Source of the DNA: Methanobrevibacter sp.
Lineage (GTDB): Archaea > Methanobacteriota > Methanobacteria > Methanobacteriales > Methanobacteriaceae
Length of the DNA: 56,175 bases
Reading direction: 5' to 3'
Assembly (NCBI RefSeq): GCF_017406825.1
Contig: NZ_JAFQXT010000036.1
Location: 1-56,175, forward strand
Both the position numbers and the translations under genes were made by a program. Below, piece by piece: positions 36,244-47,135 of the stretch. Every line of letters begins with the position of its first letter. Position 1 is the stretch's first letter. The notes under the pieces were generated by a model. It worked only from the letters and a program-made list of their open reading frames with translations. It searched no databases and was not told the origin of the DNA.

Positions 36244-37752
36244 TCATAATTCAAATACGACAGATTTGAATTTGGTGGCGGCTTCACCAAGAGCGATTAC
36301 CATTTCACAATCAAGATTTAAAGCCTTGATTAAACCGTCGCGAACCTCCTCTTCTGAAGCGCCCAATGTTCCTGTTTTTACAAAATCATCGATATGGTTT
36401 AAAAATATCCTGTCATTCAATTTAGGGTTTTCCCTTAATTTTTCAACGGCTATCTTTTGTGAAGCGACAGATGCGGGCACTATGAATTTGGAGAATTTTA
36501 AGACACTGTTGAAAATATCCAAGTCTCCAACATAACCTGATTCGGATGAAACTGTTATGACAGTTGTGAATTCGCCGAACAGCTTTTTGAATTCTTTAAG
36601 CACTGTTTCCACACCGGCGGGGTTGTGGGCATAATCAACATAAATATCCTTGCCCTTTACCTTACCCACTTCCTCCATTCTTCCGCTGACACCATTGAAA
36701 TCAGCGATGCTCGGTAAGATCTTATCATATGGGAGGCCTAAGAATTCATGCGCGGCAATTATGACTCCAGTAACATTATAAACATTATGAAGGCCGTCAA
36801 TGCCCATCTTTACTGTTAACTTATCAGTCGGAGTAAACAAGTCGAAAGTGCGGTTAGCCAAATCAACATTGGATGCAATATAGTCTACCTGAGGAGTTGT
36901 TATGCCGCATTTGCAGAAGTAATATCCGCAGCCTGATATGATTTCCTTTACGGCAATTTCGCGTCCGCAAACACATTCCTTCATGCTGATTGAATCCGGA
37001 AGCTCATCAACACCGAATGTTATGACTTCCCCTTTGAAATCCAATTCCCTTAAAAGGCCTATGATTGTAGGGTCATTGGCATTGACTATTAATTGTCCGG
37101 AACCTATTTCCTTTATGAATTCCGCTTTGACATTTGCATAATCCATAAAGCTTCCAAGATCATTTAGATGGTCAGGTGTGATGTTTGTAATCAAACCTGC
37201 GGCCATATCCGTATTCTTGACAATCCTTCCTACTGTTCCCGGAACACCAAAGGTCCCAACCTCCAATATTCCGACATCCCCATCCAATCTTGACTGTAAA
37301 ATAGGAATGAATTCGGCATTACCCTGCATTCCTTCCAAATCATGCTCACATGGTTTTATTCCATTGTCATATGCAATTTTTTTAAGTAAGGTGGTTGAGG
37401 TTGTTTTGCCGTTGGTACCTGTTATTCCGAACACCGGCTTTTCAGGTTTAATCATGTCAATAATATCATATACGTCCAAAATCGGTTTATCACAATTTTT
37501 AAGAATTTCAGAATCTTTTGATAGACTTAAAGGTGGAATAACATAATCAACCTTATTAAAGAATGATTCGGGAGTTTTTCCATAAAAAACTTCAATATCA
37601 TAACCTTCAAGGGATTTTGCGAACCTGCAATCTTTTTTAAAGGACAAGTCTGTGCCTATGACATTATATCCTCTCTGTTTAAGTACTCTTGCTATCAAAT
37701 TACCGTTTGCTCCGCAAACTCCTATAACACCAAAGGTTTTATTCTTATTCAT
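36244..37752 (-). CDS. Mur ligase family protein with zinc-ribbon insert (candidate pseudomurein peptide ligase)
   Basis: 502 residues: an N-terminal Rossmann-like domain (GVIGVCGANGNLIARVL), a central ATPase domain with GITGTNGKTT (110-118), EVGTFG and NITPDHL, and a C-terminal ligase domain with DYAHNPAGVE. Inserted in the central domain is a four-cysteine unit, C260-x-C262 and C280-x-C282 plus C275, positioned like the zinc ribbon of bacterial MurT. Methanobacteriales build pseudomurein peptides with MurC/D/E-like ligases, so a wall role is likely; the amino acid added is unknown. Its start overlaps the upstream Mur ligase gene by 8 bases. F430 synthetase CfbE, also a Mur-ligase relative, was considered and seems less likely. 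Confidence 0.82.
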   Translation of the reverse strand: MNKNKTFGVIGVCGANGNLIARVLKQRGYNVIGTDLSFKKDCRFAKSLEGYDIEVFYGKTPESFFNKVDYVIPPLSLSKDSEILKNCDKPILDVYDIIDMIKPEKPVFGITGTNGKTTSTTLLKKIAYDNGIKPCEHDLEGMQGNAEFIPILQSRLDGDVGILEVGTFGVPGTVGRIVKNTDMAAGLITNITPDHLNDLGSFMDYANVKAEFIKEIGSGQLIVNANDPTIIGLLRELDFKGEVITFGVDELPDSISMKECVCGREIAVKEIISGCGYYFCKCGITTPQVDYIASNVDLANRTFDLFTPTDKLTVKMGIDGLHNVYNVTGVIIAAHEFLGLPYDKILPSIADFNGVSGRMEEVGKVKGKDIYVDYAHNPAGVETVLKEFKKLFGEFTTVITVSSESGYVGDLDIFNSVLKFSKFIVPASVASQKIAVEKLRENPKLNDRIFLNHIDDFVKTGTLGASEEEVRDGLIKALNLDCEMVIALGEAATKFKSVVFEL

Positions 37753-39130
37753 ACTTTTTACTTCCTATTTCAAGTCCTTTCATGATTTTATCAACGGTCG
37801 TTAGCCTGTCATATGCTATAAGCGGACCCATGTGCAGAATGATGTCTCCCGGCTCTGAGTACCTGAATGTCTCTTCAGCGGCAATCTGAATGTTTTCAAC
37901 CGCCACCTTTTTAATATTCGGATTTGTAATCGCATCAAGTATCTCCTGAGCGGCCTGCATTTCCACTTCCTGAGTCACTTCATTGAATCCGCTTGCAATT
38001 ACGCATTTAAGGTCATAATTGCTAACCAGTTCGCCGACTTCCGCCTTATCCCTAACTGATAATGTATCAAAATGATCAAGGAACAATACCACGCTTTCAT
38101 CCTTGAAGTAATCCAGAGTGATTTTCATTCCATCATATAAAAATGCTGAATCCAGAATTACCTTTCTTCCATTATATTCCCCCACATCATCCATGTGTGC
38201 AGGCAATCCTTTAAATACAGTTAATGCATCAATAATGTCTTCTTTTTTAACTCCATATGTGAGGGCGGCGGCTGAAGCCGCAACTGAGTTTTCAAAGAAA
38301 TAGCTCATCATGTAAAAGGGAGTTGTAAAAGAACCGTCTTCATATTCTATTGTCAATGACTTATCACCAACAGTGCCTTTGAAATCAACATCCTCATCAA
38401 GTGCGTAGTAAATTGCATCATCCCTTATCGGATTTATCAAATCAAAACATGAATAGTTTGCAATGAACGTTTCGCTTATCGATTCCAAAATAAGCTTACG
38501 CTGCTGGTATAACTCGAGTGAGCCTCCAAATTCTGAAAGATGGTCTTCTGCAATATTTGTTAAAAGACCTATTTTAACGTTTAGTTTATTCAAAAGACCT
38601 ATTGTGCCGTGAGGCAGTTCAAAAATAGCAATATCGCAGCCCTGTGCCTTGCCTTTAACAATTCCATCGATAATGGCTTCGGAAACCAAGTTATTGACTA
38701 AGGATGAACAGGACCAAACATTGTATCCTGCCTGTTTGAACAAGCTTGTTGTGATGAAAGTTGTTGTGGTCTTGCCCATGGTTCCGGTTATTCCTATTAT
38801 ATCAACCGGAATCAAGTTATTGACGATTTTAGAGAATTCCTCATTGGTTAGAACCTTCAAATCTGAATTTTTTATCTTTTGAGCGATTGGAGCGGATTCC
38901 GGTAAAGTAGGTGGCATGTATGCCGCTTCAAATCCATCGACTGATGGATCCTTATTGGCCATGTCTAATTTCACGCCTTCCTTTTCCATTTCAATTAAAC
39001 TTCTTTGGAATTCAATTTTGAATTCAGAAATATCTTTTAAATCTGTTATTACAACATCATGTCCCAAATAATTGAGCAATCTTGCAACAGGCCTACTTGC
39101 GTTTCCTGCACCAACAACTAAATAATTCAT
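37745..39130 (-). CDS. Mur ligase family protein (candidate pseudomurein peptide ligase)
   Basis: 461 residues with an N-terminal Rossmann-like domain (VVGAGNASRPVARLL), P-loop GITGTMGKTT (113-122), FELPHG and NIAEDHL in the central domain, and a degenerate C-terminal domain (DSAFLYDGMKITLDYF). The usual GTNGKT Asn is Met here, and the DYAHxP signature of the C-terminal domain is replaced by DSAFLYDG, so substrate handling may differ. Forms a two-gene operon with the downstream Mur ligase (8-bp overlap). Most likely a MurC/MurD-like enzyme of pseudomurein assembly. Confidence 0.8.
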   Translation of the reverse strand: MNYLVVGAGNASRPVARLLNYLGHDVVITDLKDISEFKIEFQRSLIEMEKEGVKLDMANKDPSVDGFEAAYMPPTLPESAPIAQKIKNSDLKVLTNEEFSKIVNNLIPVDIIGITGTMGKTTTTFITTSLFKQAGYNVWSCSSLVNNLVSEAIIDGIVKGKAQGCDIAIFELPHGTIGLLNKLNVKIGLLTNIAEDHLSEFGGSLELYQQRKLILESISETFIANYSCFDLINPIRDDAIYYALDEDVDFKGTVGDKSLTIEYEDGSFTTPFYMMSYFFENSVAASAAALTYGVKKEDIIDALTVFKGLPAHMDDVGEYNGRKVILDSAFLYDGMKITLDYFKDESVVLFLDHFDTLSVRDKAEVGELVSNYDLKCVIASGFNEVTQEVEMQAAQEILDAITNPNIKKVAVENIQIAAEETFRYSEPGDIILHMGPLIAYDRLTTVDKIMKGLEIGSKKYE

Positions 39131-39231
39131 AAAAAAGTTTCCTTATAATTTCTACTATAAGTTATAGATTTTATTAAATTTAAAGTTTAACAAAACGATT
39201 GAAAAATATTTAAAAAAAAGAATTTGAAACC

Positions 39232-40419
39232 CTATTCAAATTGAATAAGATTTTCAACATCATTATAAACAACATCAAGTCCGCACATTGACGGAACATA
39301 GTTTGCTGCCTTTGCTGAATTTACACCGATGACCTCAAAGCCCATCTCTTCGATTGGCGCTACAACCATACAGGTGTCGCATACGACGTTTCCGCCTGCA
39401 GCTTCAATTGTTTGAGTGTATCCCATTCTGTCAGCTGTTGCCTTAACGCTGACGGATGTGCAAATCCATAATTTGTTTTTAATGCTTTTGCCTTCAACAA
39501 TGCTTGCCACCTGTTTAATCTCTTCAAGTGACGCATGAGGACATCCCAGACAAATCAAATCCGGAGTTTTATCTGTGGTTGATAATTTTTGGCGGGTTTG
39601 TGAAATTTCCTTATCGGAAATGAACATTATATCCTCAATTTCATCTTCAGAGTTTATGTTGAATTCCGGAGTCACGCCCTCAATATGGTAAAGCGCAACG
39701 GAACCTGAAGATGCAAGAGCCGCACCCAAGGTTTTCAAATCGTTGTTGTTCGGAACATTTTGCAATTTGAAATAAGGTATTCCTCCGCCGACAACCTTGC
39801 CTATTATGTAACCCAATGCACCGAAATCCGCACCCTTCAATTCTGTAGAGACATTGACTAACAAATTGGCCTTTCTGTTTTCATCCAAATGGAATCCGTA
39901 AAGAGGAGTTTTACCGACGATTGCCGCTGCAAGAGCCGCAGGTCCTCCTTCACGATTGGTTCGGGCGCCGATGACTGAATTGACATAAGCTACAGCAGAT
40001 GACTCGGACCATGAAACGTGATCCCTGAATCTTGGAACATTACCCACAAGATATGGAGTGCATGTGCATGTCTTGGAAATGCCCAGATTTGCATAAGCGT
40101 CTACAATCTGATTTTGCTTGATTGCAAAATCGTGGGGAAAACCTAATTTTTCCCAGTTATCCAAATCTGTTCCCGGCGGATTGAGTGAAGCGTTTATTGT
40201 GGCTTTACCTGAACCGTCGCGGGCCAAGTCTTCAAGATATTCCAAACCCGCATCCCCTATTGTTTTATAGGAAACGCCGGATACCTGAGCGGAAGTGATG
40301 TCAACCAGTTTAGAAGCGCCATAGATATCTCCTAAAGCCACTAGGATATTCATACTTTTTCTGATGGTTTCTCCATACTCCCCATCACACATTTCTTGTT
40401 CTTTTTTTGTCAAAAACAT
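39232..40419 (-). CDS. aconitase X catalytic domain protein, probable phosphomevalonate dehydratase large subunit
   Basis: 395 residues of the aconitase X large-subunit family. Fe-S ligand and active-site regions include [41 protein letters not shown] and CDTCMVVAP. In archaea this subunit, with a small AcnX partner, dehydrates 5-phosphomevalonate in the modified mevalonate pathway that makes isoprenoid lipids. The small subunit gene is not in the window. Starts one base after the RecJ-like gene ends, so it is co-transcribed with rps15-recJ. Alternative substrates of AcnX proteins (proline or hydroxyproline metabolism in bacteria) are less likely in a methanogen. Confidence 0.87.
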   Translation of the reverse strand: MFLTKKEQEMCDGEYGETIRKSMNILVALGDIYGASKLVDITSAQVSGVSYKTIGDAGLEYLEDLARDGSGKATINASLNPPGTDLDNWEKLGFPHDFAIKQNQIVDAYANLGISKTCTCTPYLVGNVPRFRDHVSWSESSAVAYVNSVIGARTNREGGPAALAAAIVGKTPLYGFHLDENRKANLLVNVSTELKGADFGALGYIIGKVVGGGIPYFKLQNVPNNNDLKTLGAALASSGSVALYHIEGVTPEFNINSEDEIEDIMFISDKEISQTRQKLSTTDKTPDLICLGCPHASLEEIKQVASIVEGKSIKNKLWICTSVSVKATADRMGYTQTIEAAGGNVVCDTCMVVAPIEEMGFEVIGVNSAKAANYVPSMCGLDVVYNDVENLIQFE

Positions 40420-40420
40420 A

Positions 40421-41809
40421 TTAATCGTTATTTAATTGATATTCAACCATCTCATCCACTAAATGCAGGAAATTGTCCTTTGCCTCGAACGGTATCATCG
40501 CACCGGCCGCGACGTCATGTCCGCCACCTGTTCCTGCGAAATTGTTTGATGAGTCTTTAAGCGCCTGGCCTAAATTAACTCCACGTGCAACCATTTCGCG
40601 GGTGGTGCGCCCGGAAATCTTAATGTCCTTGTGAAGTCTTGACATTCCGATGACCGGTTTTGAATTATCCAATAATTCAACTGACAATCCTATGCTTGCA
40701 ATTGTTCCCATTACTGATTTCAATACCTTATCTTCAGAATACAAATATTGAATTGAATTCAATTGTTCAGCTCCATACTTCTTAATCCATTCAAGGCCTC
40801 TGACTATCTGGTCGCGATATTGGCGCTGGAGCTTTAAGGCGGCATCCAATGCCTGGTCCCTTTCACCTAGAGCGATGCTTAAGCCTAAACCCTGTTTTTT
40901 GTTTTTGCCGCAGGCATCAAGGATGTATGCATATTCCTCCAAATCCCTAAGCAATGGAACTTCCTTTGGAAGAGTGTAACAGTCCCCGAAAATCTCCGGA
41001 TTAATATTGATGAGAGCATCCTTCAAAAGATCCTTTTCCTCATCCTCCAAATCGGTGAACTTGATTCCATAAGATAAATTCATGCGTTCAAGAAATTCCT
41101 GAGAACCTTCCAAATCTCCACTGATCCCCGGCAAAGGCGGTGAAAAAGTATAAGCAAGTGATTTGAAAACAGGTTCGGATGATTTGGAAACTGTCTTTAA
41201 ACCTTCATGGATTTCAACAGCCCCGCTGCTTACTGCATCATCTAAAATCAATTTATTGACACCTGTAAAACCGTCTTGGCCTTGCATATCACCAAATGCA
41301 CCAATAAGTGCAAAATAGGCAAGGTGCTTTTTATCCAAATCACGAACGGTAAGATAAGCTGAACCTGAACCTGACAAGTCCTTACTGCCATCAATACCAA
41401 ACAGATGAGGGTTTACATGTACCACATTGCTTTCAGATTCAGTATCGTCAACCTGATGGTGGTCAGCAACTATAACATCATGCTTATAGGTATTGAATTC
41501 CTTGATGAAAGGACTTCCCATGTCTGAAAATATGAACAAATCATATTTTTCGCTTCTGAGCTGATTTACAATATCTTCCTTAAGACGTGGGATTATTGTA
41601 GTGTGGAACTGAACGTTCTCTTCCTTTAAAGCATTCGCTATAACTGCTGCTGCTGATATTCCATCAGCATCGTTATGAGAAATTAATCTGATAACACTAT
41701 CATTGTCAATATGCCCCTTAAGCATATTGGTAGCTTCACTAGCTCTATTTAACAAGGAGTGCTGCTTCTTTTGGATTATATCTCCAACCTTCTGGTAATG
41801 CACCTTCAC
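40421..41809 (-). CDS. RecJ-like DHH exonuclease (archaeal GAN type)
   Basis: 462 residues of the DHH phosphoesterase family: [11 protein letters not shown] (motif I), [15 protein letters not shown] (DHH motif), then the DHHA1 nucleic-acid end with [12 protein letters not shown]. Archaeal RecJ homologues associate with the GINS/CMG replication complex and degrade single-stranded DNA. The ATG at 41809 lies inside rps15, a 65-base out-of-frame overlap; TTG near 41757 at the rps15 stop is an alternative, so the first 17 or so residues are unsure. Operon order rps15-recJ-acnX. Confidence 0.9.
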   Translation of the reverse strand: MKVHYQKVGDIIQKKQHSLLNRASEATNMLKGHIDNDSVIRLISHNDADGISAAAVIANALKEENVQFHTTIIPRLKEDIVNQLRSEKYDLFIFSDMGSPFIKEFNTYKHDVIVADHHQVDDTESESNVVHVNPHLFGIDGSKDLSGSGSAYLTVRDLDKKHLAYFALIGAFGDMQGQDGFTGVNKLILDDAVSSGAVEIHEGLKTVSKSSEPVFKSLAYTFSPPLPGISGDLEGSQEFLERMNLSYGIKFTDLEDEEKDLLKDALININPEIFGDCYTLPKEVPLLRDLEEYAYILDACGKNKKQGLGLSIALGERDQALDAALKLQRQYRDQIVRGLEWIKKYGAEQLNSIQYLYSEDKVLKSVMGTIASIGLSVELLDNSKPVIGMSRLHKDIKISGRTTREMVARGVNLGQALKDSSNNFAGTGGGHDVAAGAMIPFEAKDNFLHLVDEMVEYQLNND

Positions 41810-42143
41810 TTACATAGTAAGATGCTAATTTTCTGATTCTAGCTTCGATAATGGTTAATCCTCTTCTGGAGTGTAAATCTTTAGGATTTTCTTCTAAGTG
41901 GTCTCTGATGTTGACTGCTCTTCTGATCAAGTTTAATAAATCTTCAGGGTAGTCGCCAGCCTGACCGTTTCTTTTTAAGATTTGAGTAATTCTTTCACCG
42001 GTTACGTCTTTCACTGACGGAATTCCGTACTGGTCTCTTAAGATAATACCGATTTCGGAAGTACTTTTACCTTCTCTGTTAAATTTTAAAATCATTTCTT
42101 CAATTTCTTCGTCACTATAAGTTACCCATTCTGGTCTTGCCAT
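41745..42143 (-). CDS. rps15: 30S ribosomal protein S15 (eukaryotic S13 type)
   Basis: 132 residues with the archaeal/eukaryotic N-terminal extension ([36 protein letters not shown]) followed by the universal S15 core ([32 protein letters not shown]). Binds 16S rRNA in the platform of the small subunit. GAGGT precedes the ATG at usual distance. Upstream is rdgB (53-bp gap), downstream the overlapping RecJ-like gene. Confidence 0.97.
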   Translation of the reverse strand: MARPEWVTYSDEEIEEMILKFNREGKSTSEIGIILRDQYGIPSVKDVTGERITQILKRNGQAGDYPEDLLNLIRRAVNIRDHLEENPKDLHSRRGLTIIEARIRKLASYYVSEGALPEGWRYNPKEAALLVK

Positions 42144-42196
42144 AATATAAACCTCTTTAAATTTTTTAAATCTTAAATAAGCCCAATAAATATAAT

Positions 42197-42748
42197 TTAA
42201 TCTTTAGTAGAATACCATTTGATAAACTGTTCTAAAGAATTTTTTCTATGTGAAAATTGGTTTTTTTCATCAGTTGTAAGTTCTCCAAATGTCTTACCTT
42301 CACTAGGAACATAAAAAATTGGATCGAAAGCAAATCCTAAATTTCCTTTTTCTTCAACTGCGATTTCACCTTTGACCTTGCCTAAAAAGATCTTGGGCTC
42401 AGAATTGGGGGCACAGTACCCAATAACTGACCTGAATTCGGCATAACGGTCATCGGAATCTGCTAATAACTTTAAAACACCCTGATTTCCGATAGTATCT
42501 TGAACATAATGTGAATATGTCCCCGGAAATCCGTTTAAAGCTTTAATGAATAAACCAGCATCTTCAACAATCACAGGTTTTTCTAATTTATGACAAGCAT
42601 ATTTTGCGCCTGATATGGCCACTTCCTCAAGAGTTCCTTGGGGTTCTGTGTAGCCTAAATCAATATGCTCTAAAGTAATGTCATAATCTTTGAAAATATT
42701 CTCTGCTTCTTTTACTTTATGTTCGTTACCAGTTATAAATGTTATCAT
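42197..42748 (-). CDS. XTP/dITP diphosphatase (RdgB/HAM1)
   Basis: 183 residues. [15 protein letters not shown] (phosphate loop), [19 protein letters not shown] and the C-terminal [20 protein letters not shown] and HRKNSLEQF are diagnostic. Removes deaminated purine nucleoside triphosphates from the pool. Located between kae1-bud32 (47 bp upstream) and rps15, a run of housekeeping genes. No clear SD before the ATG. Confidence 0.95.
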   Translation of the reverse strand: MITFITGNEHKVKEAENIFKDYDITLEHIDLGYTEPQGTLEEVAISGAKYACHKLEKPVIVEDAGLFIKALNGFPGTYSHYVQDTIGNQGVLKLLADSDDRYAEFRSVIGYCAPNSEPKIFLGKVKGEIAVEEKGNLGFAFDPIFYVPSEGKTFGELTTDEKNQFSHRKNSLEQFIKWYSTKD

Positions 42749-42795
42749 AATTTTAACTTTGATGATGGTTTTTATTATATGTGTTGGTTATCAAT

Positions 42796-44403
<1,608 letters not shown>

Positions 44404-44437
44404 TTAATAATATAATATTGTCCCTTTTAATATTAAA

Positions 44438-44713
44438 TCATAATGAATACCATGATTCCAGTCTTTGTGAAATGATGCCTTCAATTTCCCTTTTCATTTT
44501 AACGTTCAAAAATACATCAATTCCATGTTTAGTTTTTTTGAATCTAATCAATTTAATCCTGTATAAGTTTTTTAACTCGTTCTTGATATATTTGCATGGA
44601 ATTTGGGACAATTTATTGCAGATATTTGAAATTGGAGTGTGGCGTTTGTTGAAATATTTGTTTTGATACAAGAAGAATAGGATTTCCTCCTGAATAATGG
44701 TGTTGGTTTTCAT
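44438..44713 (-). CDS. small winged-helix-like protein (91 aa), third gene of wHTH module
   Basis: Unknown family. 91 basic residues shaped like a winged helix: an N-terminal helix (EEILFFLYQNKYF), ISNICNKLSQIPCKYIKNEL as helix-turn-helix, then a wing (LIRFKKTKHGIDVFLN). Probably binds DNA. AGGTG with 5-nt spacing precedes the ATG and overlaps the stop codon of the 83-aa gene, so the two are coupled. Lies 52 bp upstream of kae1-bud32 on the same strand. Confidence 0.6.
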   Translation of the reverse strand: MKTNTIIQEEILFFLYQNKYFNKRHTPISNICNKLSQIPCKYIKNELKNLYRIKLIRFKKTKHGIDVFLNVKMKREIEGIISQRLESWYSL

Positions 44714-44721
44714 TTTAACAC

Positions 44722-44973
44722 CTATTCTTTCCCGGTATACATTTCTAAAAGATTTTTTAAATCATTAGCCGTTTTTTTATCCATAACAATTTGTAAATCA
44801 GATTCATTAATTAATTTAAATCCATTTTCATCTGTGATTAATTTTTTATCACAGACTATTATTCTAATTTCATCATTCGTGCCACCTACACCAAAAGATG
44901 AAGCATGAACAACCTTAGAGTCTTCATTTATCTTTACTGTTTCATCATATGGTATATCAGATACATTCTTCAT
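44722..44973 (-). CDS. small DUF3467-like protein (83 aa), second gene of wHTH module
   Basis: 83 residues, mostly beta, with ASSFGVGGTNDEIRIIVCD in the middle and a C-terminal helix KKTANDLKNLLEMYTGKE. The outline (an FGV segment, then a K-x-A-K/N-x-L-x-x-L-L end) resembles DUF3467 proteins, but the match is by eye only. It follows the wHTH regulator by four bases, with AGGTGAT in that junction as SD, and precedes the 91-aa gene. Could be a regulatory partner, or one half of a toxin-antitoxin-like pair; no toxin motif is seen. Confidence 0.55.
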   Translation of the reverse strand: MKNVSDIPYDETVKINEDSKVVHASSFGVGGTNDEIRIIVCDKKLITDENGFKLINESDLQIVMDKKTANDLKNLLEMYTGKE

Positions 44974-44977
44974 TTTA

Positions 44978-45427
44978 TCACCTGCTTAACAACAAATCGA
45001 AAGAAGTTTCATTGGATTTGTCTGAGGAAAATGTATAGAATTCTTTTGATTCAATTTCAAATTCTAATTTTTCCAGATTTACTTCATCAGGAATGTCATT
45101 AAGGATTTCATCCAATTCATCATCACTCAATTCATCACCCATATCTTCCGGAAGTCTTGATTGCTTTTCAATTTCTATTTTGACAAGTTTATCATTAATG
45201 CTAAAAAAATCTTTTATGAACTCAGATTTAGGATTTACAATATATTTAGACCCTTTTTTACATAATAATTCATATTCAAGAAAATTATCAATGAATTTAT
45301 CCAATGTGGATCTAGATATTTCAGAGCCTACTGCTAACTGCTGTTTTGTAAATTCATGGAAAGGACAAGACAACATATAGTCAATTACCTTAATCTGAGG
45401 GTGGTTTCCCAAAATATCCTTAATCAT
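44978..45427 (-). CDS. winged helix-turn-helix transcriptional regulator (149 aa)
   Basis: 149 residues. The N-terminal half is a winged helix (HPQIKVIDYMLSCPFHEFTK, QQLAVGSEISRSTLDKFID, then LCKKGSKYIVN as wing). The C-terminal half is very acidic (DELSDDELDEILNDIPDE). GGTGA is spaced four bases from the ATG. It heads a tight three-gene run with the 83-aa and 91-aa genes. Its TATA box is flanked by inverted GACATT/AATGTC arms, suggesting autoregulation. Target genes unknown. Confidence 0.7.
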   Translation of the reverse strand: MIKDILGNHPQIKVIDYMLSCPFHEFTKQQLAVGSEISRSTLDKFIDNFLEYELLCKKGSKYIVNPKSEFIKDFFSINDKLVKIEIEKQSRLPEDMGDELSDDELDEILNDIPDEVNLEKLEFEIESKEFYTFSSDKSNETSFDLLLSR

Positions 45428-45451
45428 TTTATCACCAATGTATAATAATTA

Positions 45452-45483
45452 GACATTTTTTATATAAATATTTTATTAATGTC
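45452..45483. promoter_or_regulatory. inverted repeat enclosing the TATA box of the wHTH module
   Basis: GACATT (45452-45457) and AATGTC (45478-45483) flank TTTATATAAA-type AT sequence (about 45459-45468), the probable minus-strand TATA box. A further AAGAC lies near 45491. Binding here would exclude TBP, as in autoregulated archaeal operons. Confidence 0.5.
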
Positions 45484-45545
45484 CAAAAATAAGACAAAAA
45501 TTCAATATAGAAACAATTTTAAATTTAAAAAACAAAAGTGAAAGT

Positions 45546-46049
45546 ATGGGATTTTATAGTGCAAACACTCCAGAACAAAAGAGAGTAAAACAGTTAACCG
45601 GAGACATTAACATCAACGACATGTTTAAAAACGAATGCAATACCAGAGGAATACCTATTTACAATGCATACAACATTCAAAAAAGGTTGATACATGAAGT
45701 CGAGCAGGAACAGCTGGTTGGTGTTGAGCAGGTGGATGACAGGCTGATGGAACTTCTTGAAGAGAGAGGAAAAAATAAGGTAACACACAGATATGTTGAC
45801 TTTGTTGCTAAAGAAGACAGCGCTTCAAGAGGCACAATACCTCCAAGAGGAGATGAAAAAACATCCCTTCCTCCAAAAGACCAGATTAAAATCCCACCAA
45901 GAGCAAGAGACGGACAGACATTCCCAACAGATGACGAATTGCCTGAAAGGGAATTGCTAAAGAAAATCATGCTTCAAAACAAAAAGATTATTAATCAGAA
46001 TAAAATAATTATAGATTTATTGAAAAAACAAGGTGAAAAAGATGATTGA
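45546..46049 (+). CDS. conserved hypothetical protein upstream of cobT (167 aa)
   Basis: No recognised family. 167 residues: an ordered N-terminal part (NTPEQKRVKQLTGDININDM, RLIHEVEQEQLVGVEQVDDR), a central disordered stretch rich in P, R and D (GTIPPRGDEKTSLPPKDQ), and a C-terminal helix of I, K, N and Q (about residues 135-160) likely to form a coiled coil. Overlaps the cobT start by 8 bases, so translation is coupled. The link to cobamide synthesis is by position only. Confidence 0.55.
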   Translation: MGFYSANTPEQKRVKQLTGDININDMFKNECNTRGIPIYNAYNIQKRLIHEVEQEQLVGVEQVDDRLMELLEERGKNKVTHRYVDFVAKEDSASRGTIPPRGDEKTSLPPKDQIKIPPRARDGQTFPTDDELPERELLKKIMLQNKKIINQNKIIIDLLKKQGEKDD

Positions 46050-47103
46050 TGGAATTACCACTTACGGGTCAACAGATTTGACAGAAAAACTACAGGAATG
46101 TGATGACCCTGTATTTTTACTTACAATCGGAACAACAGATACCTCATTGATTGAGGGAATTTCTGGAGCGGGCCCATCCGCGGAGTTAACAATATACACT
46201 CCTGCTTCCGATGCTGAATTTATGGTTTTGGGCGAAGTGAGATGTTGTGAAGCACCTGCAGAAACCGTTGTGGGTGATGCGGCAGCACCGACACCTGCAA
46301 GGCTTACAAAGGCAGCCCTTCAACTTGCAAACATCCCATTCGTCATTGTCGATGCAGGTTCTAAAATCAAACCTGATCTCGACTATGTGAGTCTAGGTAA
46401 AGATTACGGAAGGGACATCAGAACAGGAAAAGGAGTTTTGAACCCTCTGGAAATATTTGAAAACGCAAAGGACTTAGGCAGCGAACTTTCATTAAGGCAT
46501 GAAATGCTCATTATCGGTGAAAGCATTGCCGCAGGAACTACAACCGCTCTTGGAGTATTGAAAGCCCTTGGCTATGAAGCCAATGAGAAAGTCAGCGGAA
46601 GCATGCCCCATAACCCTCATGACTTAAAGTCAAACGCCGTTAATGAAGGATTGAAAAACGCAGGAATTGAAATAGGAAAAGCCGATGCGATGCAGGCCAT
46701 AGGCGCAGTTGGTGACCCGACCATCGCCGCGATTGCAGGATTGGTGTTAGGTTCCGACATCCCTATCATTTTGGCTGGAGGAACACAGATGGCCGCAACC
46801 TGTGCCGCGATTAAATCCATACAACCGACCTTCGACTTTTCAAGAATCAACCTGGCTACAACAGTGTTTGTCGCAGCCGATGAAACCGCAGACCTTTTCG
46901 GCATTCTAGAACAGATTGACGACAACATCACCGTTAATGTTGTAGATCCTAGATTCGAGGATTCCGAACATGAAGGATTGAAAAATTACCTGAAAGGATT
47001 TGTTAAAGAAGGAGCCGGAGCCGGAGGAGCAATGTATACCGCGCTTGTTTTAGGAAACTCCGTTGAAAAACTAAGAAAAAAAATAGAAAAAGTATGTAAA
47101 TAG
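46042..47103 (+). CDS. cobT: nicotinate-nucleotide-dependent phosphoribosyltransferase CobT (TIGR00303 type)
   Basis: 353 residues from ATG 46042, with AGGTGA five bases upstream inside the previous gene; GTG 46033 is part of that SD. Archaeal CobT family: ETVVGDAAAPTPARLTKAAL, GESIAAGTTTALGVLKALGY, GDPTIAAIAGLVLG, ILAGGTQMAATCA and GAGAGGAMY. Activates the lower-ligand base of cobamides. Fits with cbiE at 11.6 kb as part of corrinoid synthesis, though the genes are not linked. Confidence 0.9.
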   Translation: MIDGITTYGSTDLTEKLQECDDPVFLLTIGTTDTSLIEGISGAGPSAELTIYTPASDAEFMVLGEVRCCEAPAETVVGDAAAPTPARLTKAALQLANIPFVIVDAGSKIKPDLDYVSLGKDYGRDIRTGKGVLNPLEIFENAKDLGSELSLRHEMLIIGESIAAGTTTALGVLKALGYEANEKVSGSMPHNPHDLKSNAVNEGLKNAGIEIGKADAMQAIGAVGDPTIAAIAGLVLGSDIPIILAGGTQMAATCAAIKSIQPTFDFSRINLATTVFVAADETADLFGILEQIDDNITVNVVDPRFEDSEHEGLKNYLKGFVKEGAGAGGAMYTALVLGNSVEKLRKKIEKVCK

Positions 47104-47123
47104 AGATTATTTTTTAATCTCTA
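47101..47123. terminator. hairpin at the cobT stop codon
   Basis: TAGAGATTA (47101-47109) and TAATCTCTA (47115-47123) make a perfect 9-bp stem around TTTTT; the TAG is the cobT stop. It separates cobT from convergent uppP. Confidence 0.6.
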
Positions 47124-47135
47124 CCATTTTTAATT

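Noticed and set aside
36244..39130. One of the Mur ligases as F430 synthetase CfbE, given cfbD in the window
   Set aside because: cfbD is 35 kb away and the N-terminal Rossmann-like domains and tandem layout fit peptide ligases better; not fully excluded.
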